Source: Nymphaea colorata (Eukaryota; Streptophyta; Magnoliopsida; Nymphaeales; Nymphaeaceae). From it: 64,000 nt of DNA. The stretch is taken from assembly GCF_008831285.2 (NCBI RefSeq), contig NC_045138.2, positions 15,657,934-15,721,933 of the forward strand. The letters are read 5' to 3'. Of the stretch, positions 22,301 through 33,265 are shown one piece after another (within the stretch, counting starts at the first letter, position 1; every line of letters starts with the position of its first letter). The notes below the pieces were generated by a model. It did not search any database, was not told the origin of the DNA, and saw nothing but the letters and a program-made list of their open reading frames with translations. The position numbers were made by a program, and so were the translations under genes.

Positions 22301-24850
22301 GCTTGAACTAAAACTGGGGTTGGGTGGTACCTCCTACGAAGACTTCATCCGCAGTCTGCACCTACCCCTGCAGCTAAGGTTTGTATAACGTTGTTGAACA
22401 ATACGAAAGTCTGTGTTCCTGGTGAATTTCACAGGCACTGTGCCATGGTGCTGCATGGTTTATTTTAGAGTCTATTTTCTAAACTTGAAGCTGTTTTCTT
22501 TCAGTGAAGTGGATCCCATTGTAGCATCCTTCTCAGGAGGAGCAGTTGGAGTCATTTCTGCTCTTATGGTGATTGAGATTAACAATGTTGAGCAACAGGA
22601 GAAAAAAAGATGCAAATATTGTCTTGGGACTGGTTAGTATAAAAGCTAGGTTGGCAACATAAGTATCTTGTACAATTTACTGACCTTCATGTTCTTTTCT
22701 AAGCCTTTTTTGGTTTTCATTTATGTGACTGTTTACGGGTATGTCTGAATACTGTAGGCTTAAATGGTCAACAATTATTCATTAATATATGTTTTTCTGA
22801 ACTTTCATGGCCTCATTTGGTGTCTTAGTATAGGACATGGCAGCTTCAATGATTATAAATCTATGATATTTTTGTTTATTTTTTTTATAAATTTCAGGAT
22901 ACCTAGCATGTGCAAGGTGCTCCGGCAGTGGTCTCTCTTCAACCATTGAGTCGATCGCCTTTTCCAGTAGTTCTAACTTCCCTCTAAGTGCCCAAAAAAA
23001 TGAAAGGTGCATAAATTGCTCTGGCGCGGGAAAGGTACAAAACTTAAGTAGTAATGGATTTGACAATGGTCCATGCATTTCTGGCTGTTTCTTTTCAGTA
23101 AACAAAGATCTGTGTTGTTTTTTTCCCTGGATTTTTATGTTTCTTTATTTTGCCTCTATTCACTTGATAGTTTGTAACCTTATATTGATAGTGAAACTGG
23201 CGGTGAGGTTATGGTTCTTACATCTTTCAGGTGCAGATAGGCTGTTATTTTGCAGTGTATTATTTGTGATAATCAGATTTTCAAGCTTCCAAGTTCATAA
23301 CATTACATTAAGCAGACTTTAGTTTTGATGAGAAGGGCGTTGTCTTCTTGGAACACATGTTCTTAACATACATGTTCAAGAAATGCTGTGTTCTTGTTCT
23401 AGAAGACATTGTGTGATTATGATCTAGCATTTGATTGTAGCATCTAGAACAACGTTTGTAATCACATAATGTTTCTTGGAACATGAAGATGATGTTTTTG
23501 AATCATGTGTTTCAAGAACACAATGTTCTTTTTGTCAAAAACCTTTTAAAGTTCCAACTTATGTTACAGATGGAGGTTTTATTGGAAAAACTGTGAAATA
23601 TTTCTCTCCTAACGCTATGGTATCTTATTATATTCAATTCAGAATATTTTGAGAGGTAAAACTATTGTGCCTTACACCAAACAATAGATGTGTAGATGTT
23701 GATGCATACTCGAGGTAAAAGCACACAACGACCTCTAATCACACCAGTATTCTTCAAGAAGAGAAACTTGGGTTCGTTCATGTGGCCCATTGATTCTCTT
23801 GTGGCTTTCAGGAGTAGAAATCTGAGCTTGAAGCTAGTAAGCTTAATCAGCCCATTCCTTACCCTCTTTTCCTCCTAGGCTCTATCAATGATTTTCTTAC
23901 CCGCCTTAACCAAACCACCCCCTTCCCCCCCCCCCCCCCACTCTGGCTCTCTTTTCCTCCCTTTCTCTTCTGCCATATTCAACACATTTTTGAAGCCCCT
24001 TAAAATGGGAAACCCTGAAGACCAAAAGCCAACTTCAAATCTTATTTTGAATTTTTGTGTAATTTCTAAGTTAAAAACTCAGGTTTCTAAGTTAAAAACT
24101 CAGGACTTTGTGCAAGTTTTCTTTCCCCATTGCTTTTCCGAAATTTTCTCAAAATATTTAATATAGATGTTTATTTGGTTCTACCAAATCTCTGTGACAT
24201 GATTCAGGAAAGAAAGTCATCTGTGAAGGTGATTCAGCTGCTGAATTACTAAAGTATGTATGAATGTAGAGACCAATGTTTTTTACATGGGCATAGTGTC
24301 CACTAGCGAAGCTAACAAGTGACCTAATATTCTGATAGAATGTCAAATTGGGCACTTGAGATGGGGAGAGAGAAAGAGGCTATGTCACACAAGTGTGGGG
24401 TGTGGGTGCAGTGAGAAGATATATAAAACTAGCAGTTAACAATTAACAAGGTGTGAATTTGTCATTGATTCAATGAAAAAAAGAAAGCGATTGCTTTGTT
24501 GCTGCACCCAAGTCACACCCAACACGACTTGGGTGCAGCCACCTTCTTGAGAAGTTCCTTCACAAGGATACTTGGGAGAAACTCTAATTAGGTGTTTCCT
24601 TCACCATGGCTAACGGAAGGTATGTGTAGTTAATACGTCTGACATTCAAAATGAAAACTACTTGTGCCATTAATTTACGAGAATTCTTGAATATGAATAT
24701 GAAATTTATTTCCAAAGGTCTTGTATGATCCTAGCATATGCAAATCCTCATCACTTAAGCTTTTGTTTTCAGGTCATGTGCACGGGATGCTTATGCACTG
24801 GGATGGCTATGGCAAGTGAGCACGATCTACGGATAGACCCATTTGACTGA
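19362..24850 (+). CDS. OR: ORANGE (OR) family DnaJ-type zinc-finger chaperone, eight exons
   Basis: Exons 19362-19609, 19690-19804, 20956-21072, 21178-21264, 22302-22378, 22505-22632, 22898-23034 and 24773-24850 give 328 residues in consistent phase. A Ser/Arg-rich plastid transit region (residues 1-75) is followed by FCIIEGPETVQDF and EIQDNIRSRRNKIF, the conserved OR core. Then come two membrane segments around GIILFGGFLAPT and GGAVGVISALMV, and a cysteine-rich DnaJ-like domain with CKYCLGTG, CARCSGSG, CINCSGAG and CTGCLCTG, ending SEHDLRIDPFD. OR stabilises phytoene synthase and promotes carotenoid accumulation and chromoplast formation. The IRSRRNK segment, where I recall the melon carotenoid-raising Arg substitution maps, carries arginines. 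I cannot separate OR from OR-like. Confidence 0.94.
23340..23530. mobile_element. MITE-like imperfect inverted repeat in ORANGE intron 7
   Basis: The arm agaagacattgtgtgatta (about 23401-23419) pairs with gtaatcacataatgtttctt (23457-23476) across a short centre. Farther out, gaacacatgttctt on the left loosely matches aagaacacaatgttc on the right. The whole could fold into one long hairpin of about 190 bases. This fits a small non-coding DNA transposon remnant. A target-site duplication could not be settled by eye. Confidence 0.4.
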
Positions 24851-25995
24851 TGGCTTTATTTCTCTGGTAAACGCGCAGCAGCATGATAAGTCTTGGTTCT
24901 AGGGTACAGATCCTCAAATGGGCTGTTGGGAATCTTCAGATAAACAATGGACTCTCAGACCTCGTGGGCCTGTTGAGTAAATATAGCGCTGGAAGCCTGG
25001 ACACTGGACAGGACCTTTGCGATTACTTCCATATTCACATGGCCATGACAGTAAATTTGAATGACTTTGCAAAGTTCTGTGTTTCCTTTCCTGGAGCATT
25101 ACTGTTCAATGTAAAGGTTCTATCTTTGAACTATTTCTAATAAGTAAGAATGGCCTGTAAAATTGCCTCAGATCTCTTTGTGTGTCTAGTTGAATATCTC
25201 CTTGCAAGAAATTTAAACCATTTTCTTAAATTGTTGAGATAGTATTCTCTTGGTTCCTGGACATGAGAATATTCTGATTAGGTGGATATCGTGCTGTGTA
25301 GTGATAAAGTTTTGAAAGTGTAATAAGCTGCCGATCTGCCTTGATATTTTGAATTCCTTTGTTTTTCTCGTCCTTCAATCCAAAATCTTGTCCACTCCTG
25401 ATGCAAAAAGTGTAGAAGCGAGACATGAATATGGAACAAAAGAGTACTTTTTTTTCAGTATAATCTTTTGGAGCACATTTTGGTTAGTGGCTGCAGTAGC
25501 TGCCAGCCGGTGCTTCTTGAACCAAAAAGATTGTGATTTACAGGATCATTTCAATTGGCATGGCATCCTGTCTATCTGAAGAAAATGGTGATAAAAGTGC
25601 GACATAAGTCGTGCCGAAACATTGAATTGGTTAGGATATGAACTAAAACTTTTTTAGTATATTATATTTTTTACTAATCGAGACAAGATGTACGTTAATC
25701 CATTCAGGTAACCATCATAACTAGGTCTAAATTGAATCCAATGAAGTTACTCTTTTCGTAGGATCTAACTATGATAATTAATTTTTCTTATTTAGCATTC
25801 AAGACTTGATTAAGAGTAGCGGATGCAGGTTGAATACAAGCATTTTACCATAGGGTGCACTCGGCAGAATTGGATCACGTAGAAAGTTTATAACTAATAC
25901 AAATCTTATTTATCCGATTTGACGTGATTGAATGCAGTCGTACATCGTACACTATAAAATTAAGAAACTAATTGGTGCGCAAGCAATCAAAAACT
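24851..25995. other. ORANGE 3' untranslated region and spacer
   Basis: The first few hundred bases are probably transcribed 3' of ORANGE. The rest is AT-rich, with no conserved frame; short open frames at 24883-25140 and 25349-25579 look random. Confidence 0.5.

Positions 25996-26075
<80 letters not shown>
25996..26075 (+). tRNA. trnL-UAG: tRNA-Leu (UAG anticodon), intronless
   Basis: A complete cloverleaf can be drawn. The acceptor stem GACAGTT pairs with AGCTGTC and is followed by a discriminator A. The anticodon stem CCAGA/TCTGG holds the loop TTTAGGC with anticodon TAG at 26030-26032. There is a long variable arm, as in class II leucine tRNAs, and a T arm with GGGTTCAAATCCC. CCA is not encoded. 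TTTT at 26083-26086 serves as RNA polymerase III terminator. It reads CUA-type leucine codons. The gene is nuclear in style and lies about 170 bases before the hydrolase start codon, on the same strand. Confidence 0.97.
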
Positions 26076-26077
<2 letters not shown>

Positions 26078-26242
26078 GTTTCTTTTCACATCCTGTTCCT
26101 CTATTTTTTTTTTTTTTTCTTCTTTGTGTGCGATTCCTCTTCTTTCTACAGAGCTGGGACCTGTCCTTTCAATTTTCTTCCTCGGTTTCCTTTTTGACGG
26201 GGAATTACGCAAAAGGGATATTGCTCAATACCTGAATCAAAG

Positions 26243-29200
26243 ATGGTGGTGAATTTACTGCTGAGGATCTCCAGATCCAATCAGAGATTCTCACTGCTTT
26301 GGGGAAGCGGTGGTGGTGCAGGGAGGGGACTGAGCACGCTTGCCTATGAAGTGGTTGAGACGACGGCACCATCTTCAGCACCCAGCGCCGCCACAGCCTC
26401 GACGGCTTTCATTCTGCACGGCCTCATGGGCTCCGGCAGGAACTGGAGGACCTTCTCCCGCCAATTGGCATCTTCACTAGTTTCCCCTTCCTCAGGTAAT
26501 CACATTTTTCCATAAAATTTTCAGTTGAATTTATACAAAGCCATAAAATTTTCAGTTGAATTTATACAAAGAAACAACGTCATTTGGAATTTGTTTCTGC
26601 GAGTATATTGTTAGATCATGGCCAGTCTGGTAAGAACAACATAATGGCATTGAGCATCCGATTTCCACTACCTCTTTCGTTCTCCTTTTCACTTGGCTGG
26701 TGCATTTTCTTTTCTGTTTAGAGCAATTTAGTTTCTTTTTTGTGTTTTTCAGACTATTGCTTGAAATTTGGCTTCTTATTTCATCATTGCTGTTCTCTTT
26801 CGTTTGTGTTTAATATAATGGTCGTTTCTGGCATTCTGCTCATATGATTGGTGCTTTTTTTTGGAGTCTAGACGGTTACCATGCGTGTGTTTTTATTAAA
26901 CTGTACAAACGTGCACAAAATGTACATTTCATAAACCTGTTTCTGTGTTTCCAGTTCTTGTCATTTGATGCAATTCATGATGGAATTGCAATCCTGGAGA
27001 CGCTGCTGAGGCTGTCTTATGTCCTCTGACAATGGTGTATGATGTATAACAATCTGATTCAACAATTAATTGTCACAAAGAGAAAACTGTAACATTCATT
27101 CGGTAGTCGACATTTTCAGTGCGAAACTAATGCAGAAATTTAAGAGAAGCAAGACTAGAACTTCATTTCATCATCACAATTCTTGCATATGATGTTCTCA
27201 TTTGTTGGTAAAAAGAAAAAATTGAAAATGTGAAGGTTAAATGTTTGCTTTACCCATCAGTTACGTGATCTCCAGTTGACTTGGATGACTCACTAGGTCT
27301 TCCTTTTTAGATGCAAATGACTCGCTAGGTTCAACCCGCTTGTTTTTGCAAGGCTATGATCCAAGTCAATTTTGCTCTTCACTTAAACAGGTGAGGTTTG
27401 TCTGAACTAGGATAATTTGTGAACTACGTGATTCCATTACTGGCCTTATATGGGATGGAGTTGAATCTCCAGTTTCTCTGGTGTAACAAGAGGTTTTCCC
27501 TTTAATAATGAATGTTCTTCTGGCTAAATCGGTCTTAGACCATGCTGATAAAATTTCTTTCTAAGAATTCATTTCTCGTGTTGCACATGTATGTTTCTGT
27601 TACCATGTTCATATATCTTAAAGTGGTTACACATCTTAGCTTCATGACCATGTACCTTATAATGTTTCCGCCTACGTCTTGTTTGTCCACATACTAATGA
27701 GTAGCACATTTTTATGCATTTTGCTTTCTTGTCTCAAGAAACTTGCTTTCTCCCAAGTCCTTGCTGATCCGTGTTTAGTCCTATTTTGCAGCTTGGAAAA
27801 TTGTCCTTGTGGATTTGCGAAACCATGGGAAATCAGTTGGAATCCAAGGTCTGGAGCCTCCTCATGATATGGCAAATTCTGCCAGAGATTTAGCTAATCT
27901 GATTAATGCTCATAAATGGGCTTCGCCAGATGTTGTAATCGGTCATTCCATGGGTGGAAAAGTTGCCCTGGAATTTCTGGCTTCATGTGCTCGTGGTGAT
28001 TATGGTGAATCTGTTGTTTTGCCCAAGCAGGTACAAGTCGCACTTACCCTTCGGGCTGAAATTTTCTTGTAATGTGATTTGCTTCTGTACTTTTTATCAT
28101 CAAATAGTGAAAGTAATTTCATGGATACCTTTCTCTTATCGGGCAGACCATCAAATTCTTGGTTTCATTTTGACACTTGAAGATCCAAATTGTACCATTT
28201 TAATTTTTTCTAGAGCTAATACGTCTGGTTATCTAATACTGTCTCCTAGCTCAAGCCTGTAGTCCATCTCATCCGTATTCTTTACAACTTATGAATATGG
28301 TTAAGTAATTTGGTTTGGTGATCCGGCTCCATCGAGCAAGATTCAACTGACTTGGCTGTTATCATCCTGCAATCCATAATAACAAATGTTAACGTCTTAT
28401 TGAAAATCTTGTAATTTTGGTGAGACTGGGTTAACCATATGATGAAAATAAGACCATGATATTTTGGTACAAAACTTTACTTTCGAAATATCATATTTTG
28501 TTGCAATATGAATTGTGCACAAAATTTACTTCGCTATACTATTCATGGTTTCTGTTATATTTTGGTATATTTTGTGAGAGTCAATATTTTCACCTAATTA
28601 TTAAAATATTACAAAAGAAAATCTTTGGTGCCTGGAAATGAGATTTACATCAATGGTTTAGCCTATCCCCAGTTGTCATAACAAAACGTTGGTTCAGATT
28701 ATAGCATTGAAATGTCACTTGCTAGTGTCAGGTATGGGTGTTTAAGACTGAAGAATACAAACTAAATGATGGTTTTTTGAAGAGTGTTCTTAAAGATCTC
28801 GAAAGAGAACGATATGTGTAAATTAATATTTATTCCTATTGATCTCTCCTATCATTGAACTTTTTTTGAATGGTTTTCTCCATTCTGTCTGACAAGGCTT
28901 GTCAGAAGAATAATTGGAATTCAAATCGAACTGTTCTTCAGGGCCTTGTTGTAGTTGTCATTATTCATGAACAGTGTTTCAAAAGAAATGTTTAAACCGT
29001 TTTCCTGTCTGGAAGAATCTTGGAATCTAAACAAAAGAACTACATCTATATCGAGGCTTTCTTGCTTGAATATCAGATGTTATTTTTGCAGTTTTACTAT
29101 GTTAGCAGGAATTTATTGCAAATGTAAGATCCTCAGGATTTGAGATCAATGAATTTTAGATTAGACCCTCCCCTCTCTGATATTAAACCAAACCTTTTCT

Positions 29201-30936
29201 CAATGCAAAATATAAAATAAGGATTTCAAGTATTAGTTTGATGAACCATGGACTTTATGGTGGACCCTTTGCCACATCAGCAAAAGCATGCCTCGTCAGA
29301 CCCAGATCTCAAATCTGATGCCATCAAACACTCCCCTAGTGTTCTGGCAAGAGCAGTCTGGTTCCATGATCCTGTCAAAAATCCATCGTGACACTGAATT
29401 CCTGGACCGTAGAGTTTGCTTATTATTGAGAGCAACCATCGGTTAAATTTACAGGAATGTTTTGAACGCCGACCTTCATAGCATGATTGTGTCATAATAA
29501 AATACTGACATCATGTACTAGTCCAGGGCGGTGTGTATGAGTTTTCACCAGACTAGTTCTATATTTTTTGGTAATGGACTATGCGTCAATGTCCACCCAA
29601 GATACTGAATTCCTGGAATGTAGAGCTGTGCTTATTATTGAGAGCAACCATCGGTCACATTTACTGAAATATTTAGAATTGCAACCTTTATAGCATAAGA
29701 GTGTCACAATAAGATACTGACATCATGTAATCTAGGACGGTGTGCATGAGTTTTTGCCAGAGTAGTTTTGTATTCTTTGGTAATGGACTGTGTCAATAAG
29801 TTTTATTTCTCTTTGAGCATCGGTAATTTCTTGATGCAGAGCAGTTGTGGGTGCTGGATTCAGTTCCTCATGAAGTGAACTCGGATAACAACGACCTAGA
29901 AGTGGAAAAGGTCCTGCATACCCTCCAAAGTCTGTCTACTCCATTGCCATCAAGAAGGTAGTCAACTGAACTAGCGTCAGTTTGGAAAAATATGTTTGTG
30001 TTATCTAGAATTATTAGACAATAAGTGCAAGCAGAGGAAAATTAATACTTCCCAAATATCAGGTGGCTGGTTGAACACATGATCAAGCAGGGATTCTCTA
30101 AAGCATTGTCAGAATGGGTTGGGAGCAATTTAAAGGTGGACTCCACAGGGAAGCAAATGACTTGGGCTTTTAATCTAAGTGGCTGCGTGGAGATGTTTGA
30201 TTCCTTTTTGTACTCTCTCTCTCTCTTTTTTCTTTTTCTCTCTCTCTCTCTTTTCTTTTTCTCTCTCTCTTGTGCACACCCACACTCATGTGAACTATTA
30301 AGATCAAGGCAAGATCTGGAATTTGACATTTCTGTATATTCTTGTCTGCCACTAACGATAGATTTATGGGACACGTCTTCGTCTATGACCCATTTGGTGG
30401 CTGTCTCCTTCTGTCCGGTTGTTATGGAACCATAATCGTGAAACATGATCTTCTTTACAAGACACGACTTCAGAAAGTTTTTTAAGAGCACAATGTCTTT
30501 TCTGCTAGTATTTCTGCAGGATCTTTGCTTTGTATCGTTACTCTAAAGAACAACTAGTAACACGTACGGGGAAGTTCTGCCGTTCGGAAACCGTAGTGTT
30601 TGTCACTATGCTGCAAGAAACTTCTATCTATTTCTCTGACTTCTTGATGGGAATTCTTGTAGGCAGAAGGATTACTGGCCCCTTTTGGAGAAGCCACCTA
30701 AAGGCACAGATATTATGATTGTGCGTGCAGAGAGAAGCGACAGATGGACGCCAGAGGTGATACAAAAGCTTGAAAGTTTAACCAGCAAAGGAGCTGAAGA
30801 AGCCAGTAAGGGGAGAGTACTGTATCATGTTCTCCCAGATGCAGGACACTGGGTTCATGTTGACAATCCTAAAGGATTGCTCGATATAATGATCCCTCAT
30901 ATGAAATCTCTCTCACATTCCGATCCTTCAAGATAA
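26243..30936 (+). CDS. ABHD11-like alpha/beta hydrolase, five exons
   Basis: Exons 26243-26495, 27792-28030, 29845-29957, 30063-30209 and 30663-30936 give 341 residues. An Arg/Ser-rich N-terminus looks like an organelle presequence (mitochondrial by analogy with animal ABHD11). The fold markers are AFILHGLMGSGRNW (oxyanion loop), VLVDLRNHGKS, and the nucleophile elbow GHSMGGK with Ser137. DAGHWVHVDNP supplies the catalytic His313, and Asp277 in ERSDRW is a possible acid. ABHD11 enzymes are serine hydrolases; the plant substrate is unknown. Exon 3 begins at a GAGCAG tandem acceptor. The exon-4 donor TT|GTACTC is followed at once by a long CT-rich tract. Confidence 0.9.
26510..26571 (+). repeat. 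Tandem 31-base duplication in ABHD11 intron 1
   Basis: ccataaaattttcagttg and its continuation to tacaaag occurs twice back to back, without visible differences, directly behind the exon-1 donor. The duplication must be recent. Confidence 0.85.
29393..29805 (+). repeat. Tandem ~211-base duplication in ABHD11 intron 3
   Basis: The block beginning actgaattcctgg at 29393 returns at 29604, with shared landmarks ttattattgagagcaacc, actgacatcatgta and ggtaatggact. The copies have many substitutions, so it is an older duplication. The second copy ends just before the exon-3 acceptor. Confidence 0.8.
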
Positions 30937-32435
30937 GCACATTATCCACAGCCAACTGATTTTCAGAACTCGGCTCTTGCGGAGTTCACACATTACCTTA
31001 GAGATGACAGTAAAATAAGCCAAGTTATTAAGGCAACTGCTGTAACCTAACATCAATTTTATTTATACATGTCAGCAATTTTGTCATCGGTGTTTTTGCT
31101 TCCTTCCGGAAGGAAGGATGGAAATGAAAGGAAAAGGATCGTACTTTTAAAGTTGAGATCAGGTGAGATGACTCCCTGGTTACCCCACCCACCAATATGA
31201 CCCAAGCAAATGGTTCTTCCATCAATGTTGCTATACTGATATTGGTACAGTGACCAGCAAAATTTATGGCTGAGGAGGCATTTTCACCTTTTCAGGTGGA
31301 ATCATCGCACCGTGTGATTTGACTTCTTATTCTTGTGACCCTAGAAACCACGCTTATCAACAATGGTTTAAGAAGATTTCCAATAACAGCAGGCTTCTTC
31401 AATCCCGTGCCTGCTAAAGAACCGGGCACTTAAGAAAAAGAACTAAAAGGGTTGCTAATTGTTTGGGTGTTAACATGGCCTTCTATTCAGTTTCCAGGAA
31501 TGATAACCAATAAGCCAAAGCCTCCCCTCCTATCCTCTGTCCCTATGGTTTAGGACCTGCTTTGAAACTTAGGTGGCTATAGCACCAGCAGTTCCAAGAA
31601 ATAACACCCACTAAAATCGAATCAATGATATGCTGTTTGCATGTCAGTCAGTTTGATCGGCTATGCAATACCCTTTGGAGCTTCCGTTTCGGAGTTTCTT
31701 TGATGAATAAGGTGTAGTCAAGGCTAATGTTCCCACAGAGTCACATTGAGAACAGGACGTTAAGTGTTTACCCGAGTTCCATGTGACTGATTTCACATGA
31801 ACAGAGTGTGAAAGGCAATGGTAGGTGCTGTAGTTTGTGCAACAAGCGCGAACATTGCTAATCTATTGTATTGCGAATGGAATCGACTGTTTTCCTTCCT
31901 AAAACTCCTTGACAAGCAGTCATTTATAACCAGTGGTTTCATCGGGGGGCTCTAACACGGCTTGAATGCTCATCCATGTCAATTTTCGGAACCGTTAGCG
32001 GCTTCTTGAAATACCAAACCACCATAAACTTAGTTTCACAGGTTCTGCATTTTCATAGCTTTGAAGGCCAACTACGTGAACTTGGCAGACAAATGTGTGA
32101 ACGTTACTCAAACGATAGGCTTTGGCAAGCATGACAGGTGTGGGCAATACAGTCTGATTAGTGCGGGGAAAAAAATTTTTACATAATTTAAAAGATTGTC
32201 AATGTTTAAAAGTAACATATATGCTCAATACTTGAAAATATTCCAAGATTCGTGTAGGCCAAAGTCAATCTAGTGAAAAGAACTTGTCACGTCAGCGGAG
32301 GGAACCACGTTTACCAAGAATAAGCGCACAAAATTCCTAAGCATGGATCAAGAACAACCATGCAAGTCAGAACATTGGAGGTATAAGAGTATGGAGGAAA
32401 AAAAAAATATCCTTGCAAGTCCCTTGAACCGATAA
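30937..32435. other. ABHD11 3' untranslated region and intergenic spacer
   Basis: No conserved frame or RNA gene seen. The first 300 bases or so are probably the 3' untranslated region of the hydrolase gene. Confidence 0.5.
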
Positions 32436-32439
32436 ATGC

Positions 32440-32640
32440 GCTGTAGCTCAGCCAAAGGAAGAGGACGCAATGGGGTTTGAACCCATGAACAATTGCCTAT
32501 TGGGCAGGGCCGTAGGTTTCAAGACCAGCCTAATTTTGCTCTTAGAGAAACGGGGTGGAGACCTAATCATGAGATTGGACCTGAGAGGTGAGTTTAATAC
32601 CCAGCTAGCTCTCAACGTAAATTCGCAGGGTTCTGTCTAA
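32440..32640 (+). mobile_element. Possible tRNA-derived SINE-like remnant
   Basis: gtagctcagccaaagg resembles a polymerase III A box, and gggtttgaaccca about 35 bases later resembles a B box (GGTTCGANNCC). The segment cannot fold as a tRNA. About 150 bases of tRNA-unrelated sequence follow, as in plant SINEs. No poly-A tail or target duplication was found, so the call is weak. Confidence 0.22.
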
Positions 32641-32677
32641 CTTGCCTACTAAAAACATTTTAAAGAACCAGGGTTTA

Positions 32678-32820
32678 CAAATTAAGGGGCCTGCCAACTA
32701 TATATGATTGATGAATCTGAAAACAAATTAGCGGCCTACCAACTATGCATTGATTGATGAATCTGAAAACAAATTAAGGGCCTGCCAATTATATCGATTG
32801 ATCAATCCAAAAAATTTTAC
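32678..32820. repeat. Three tandem copies of a ~48-base unit
   Basis: caaattaaggggcctgcc, an AT core, gattgatgaatctgaaaa occurs about three times, at 32678, 32724 and 32773. The third copy is more diverged. Confidence 0.8.
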
Positions 32821-33265
32821 TGGAGAGGAAAACCCTAGCAGCTAAATAACAATCAAACGCTACCCATGTTTTGTGATTCAAAATGTTTCACCTAAGTCCA
32901 ATCAATCAGTGGATAGTGTTTGCAGCATGCGCACGTGCATACTGCCACATACAATTCCCAGTTTGCCTGTATGATTATGACCTCCCATAACCAATCTAAC
33001 CCAGGAGCAAATATCAAATGCCTCAACATGGACATAAAAAGATCAAAATCAAAGTGAGCAAAAATTTATATAGCATAGTATTCCACCATGTCTACATTAA
33101 AGCAGGTCCCACAAAACAAAGAAATGCTTCACAAGGTTTTCCCTTCTTACTTGCGTCCAAAAAACAATTACGACATGCTTGAAATCCTAAACAAGACGAG
33201 ATGTTTCCTAGGTTTTTCCGGTAGTGACGAGCCACAATCTGATGCAAACAAAACAGAAATACCAA

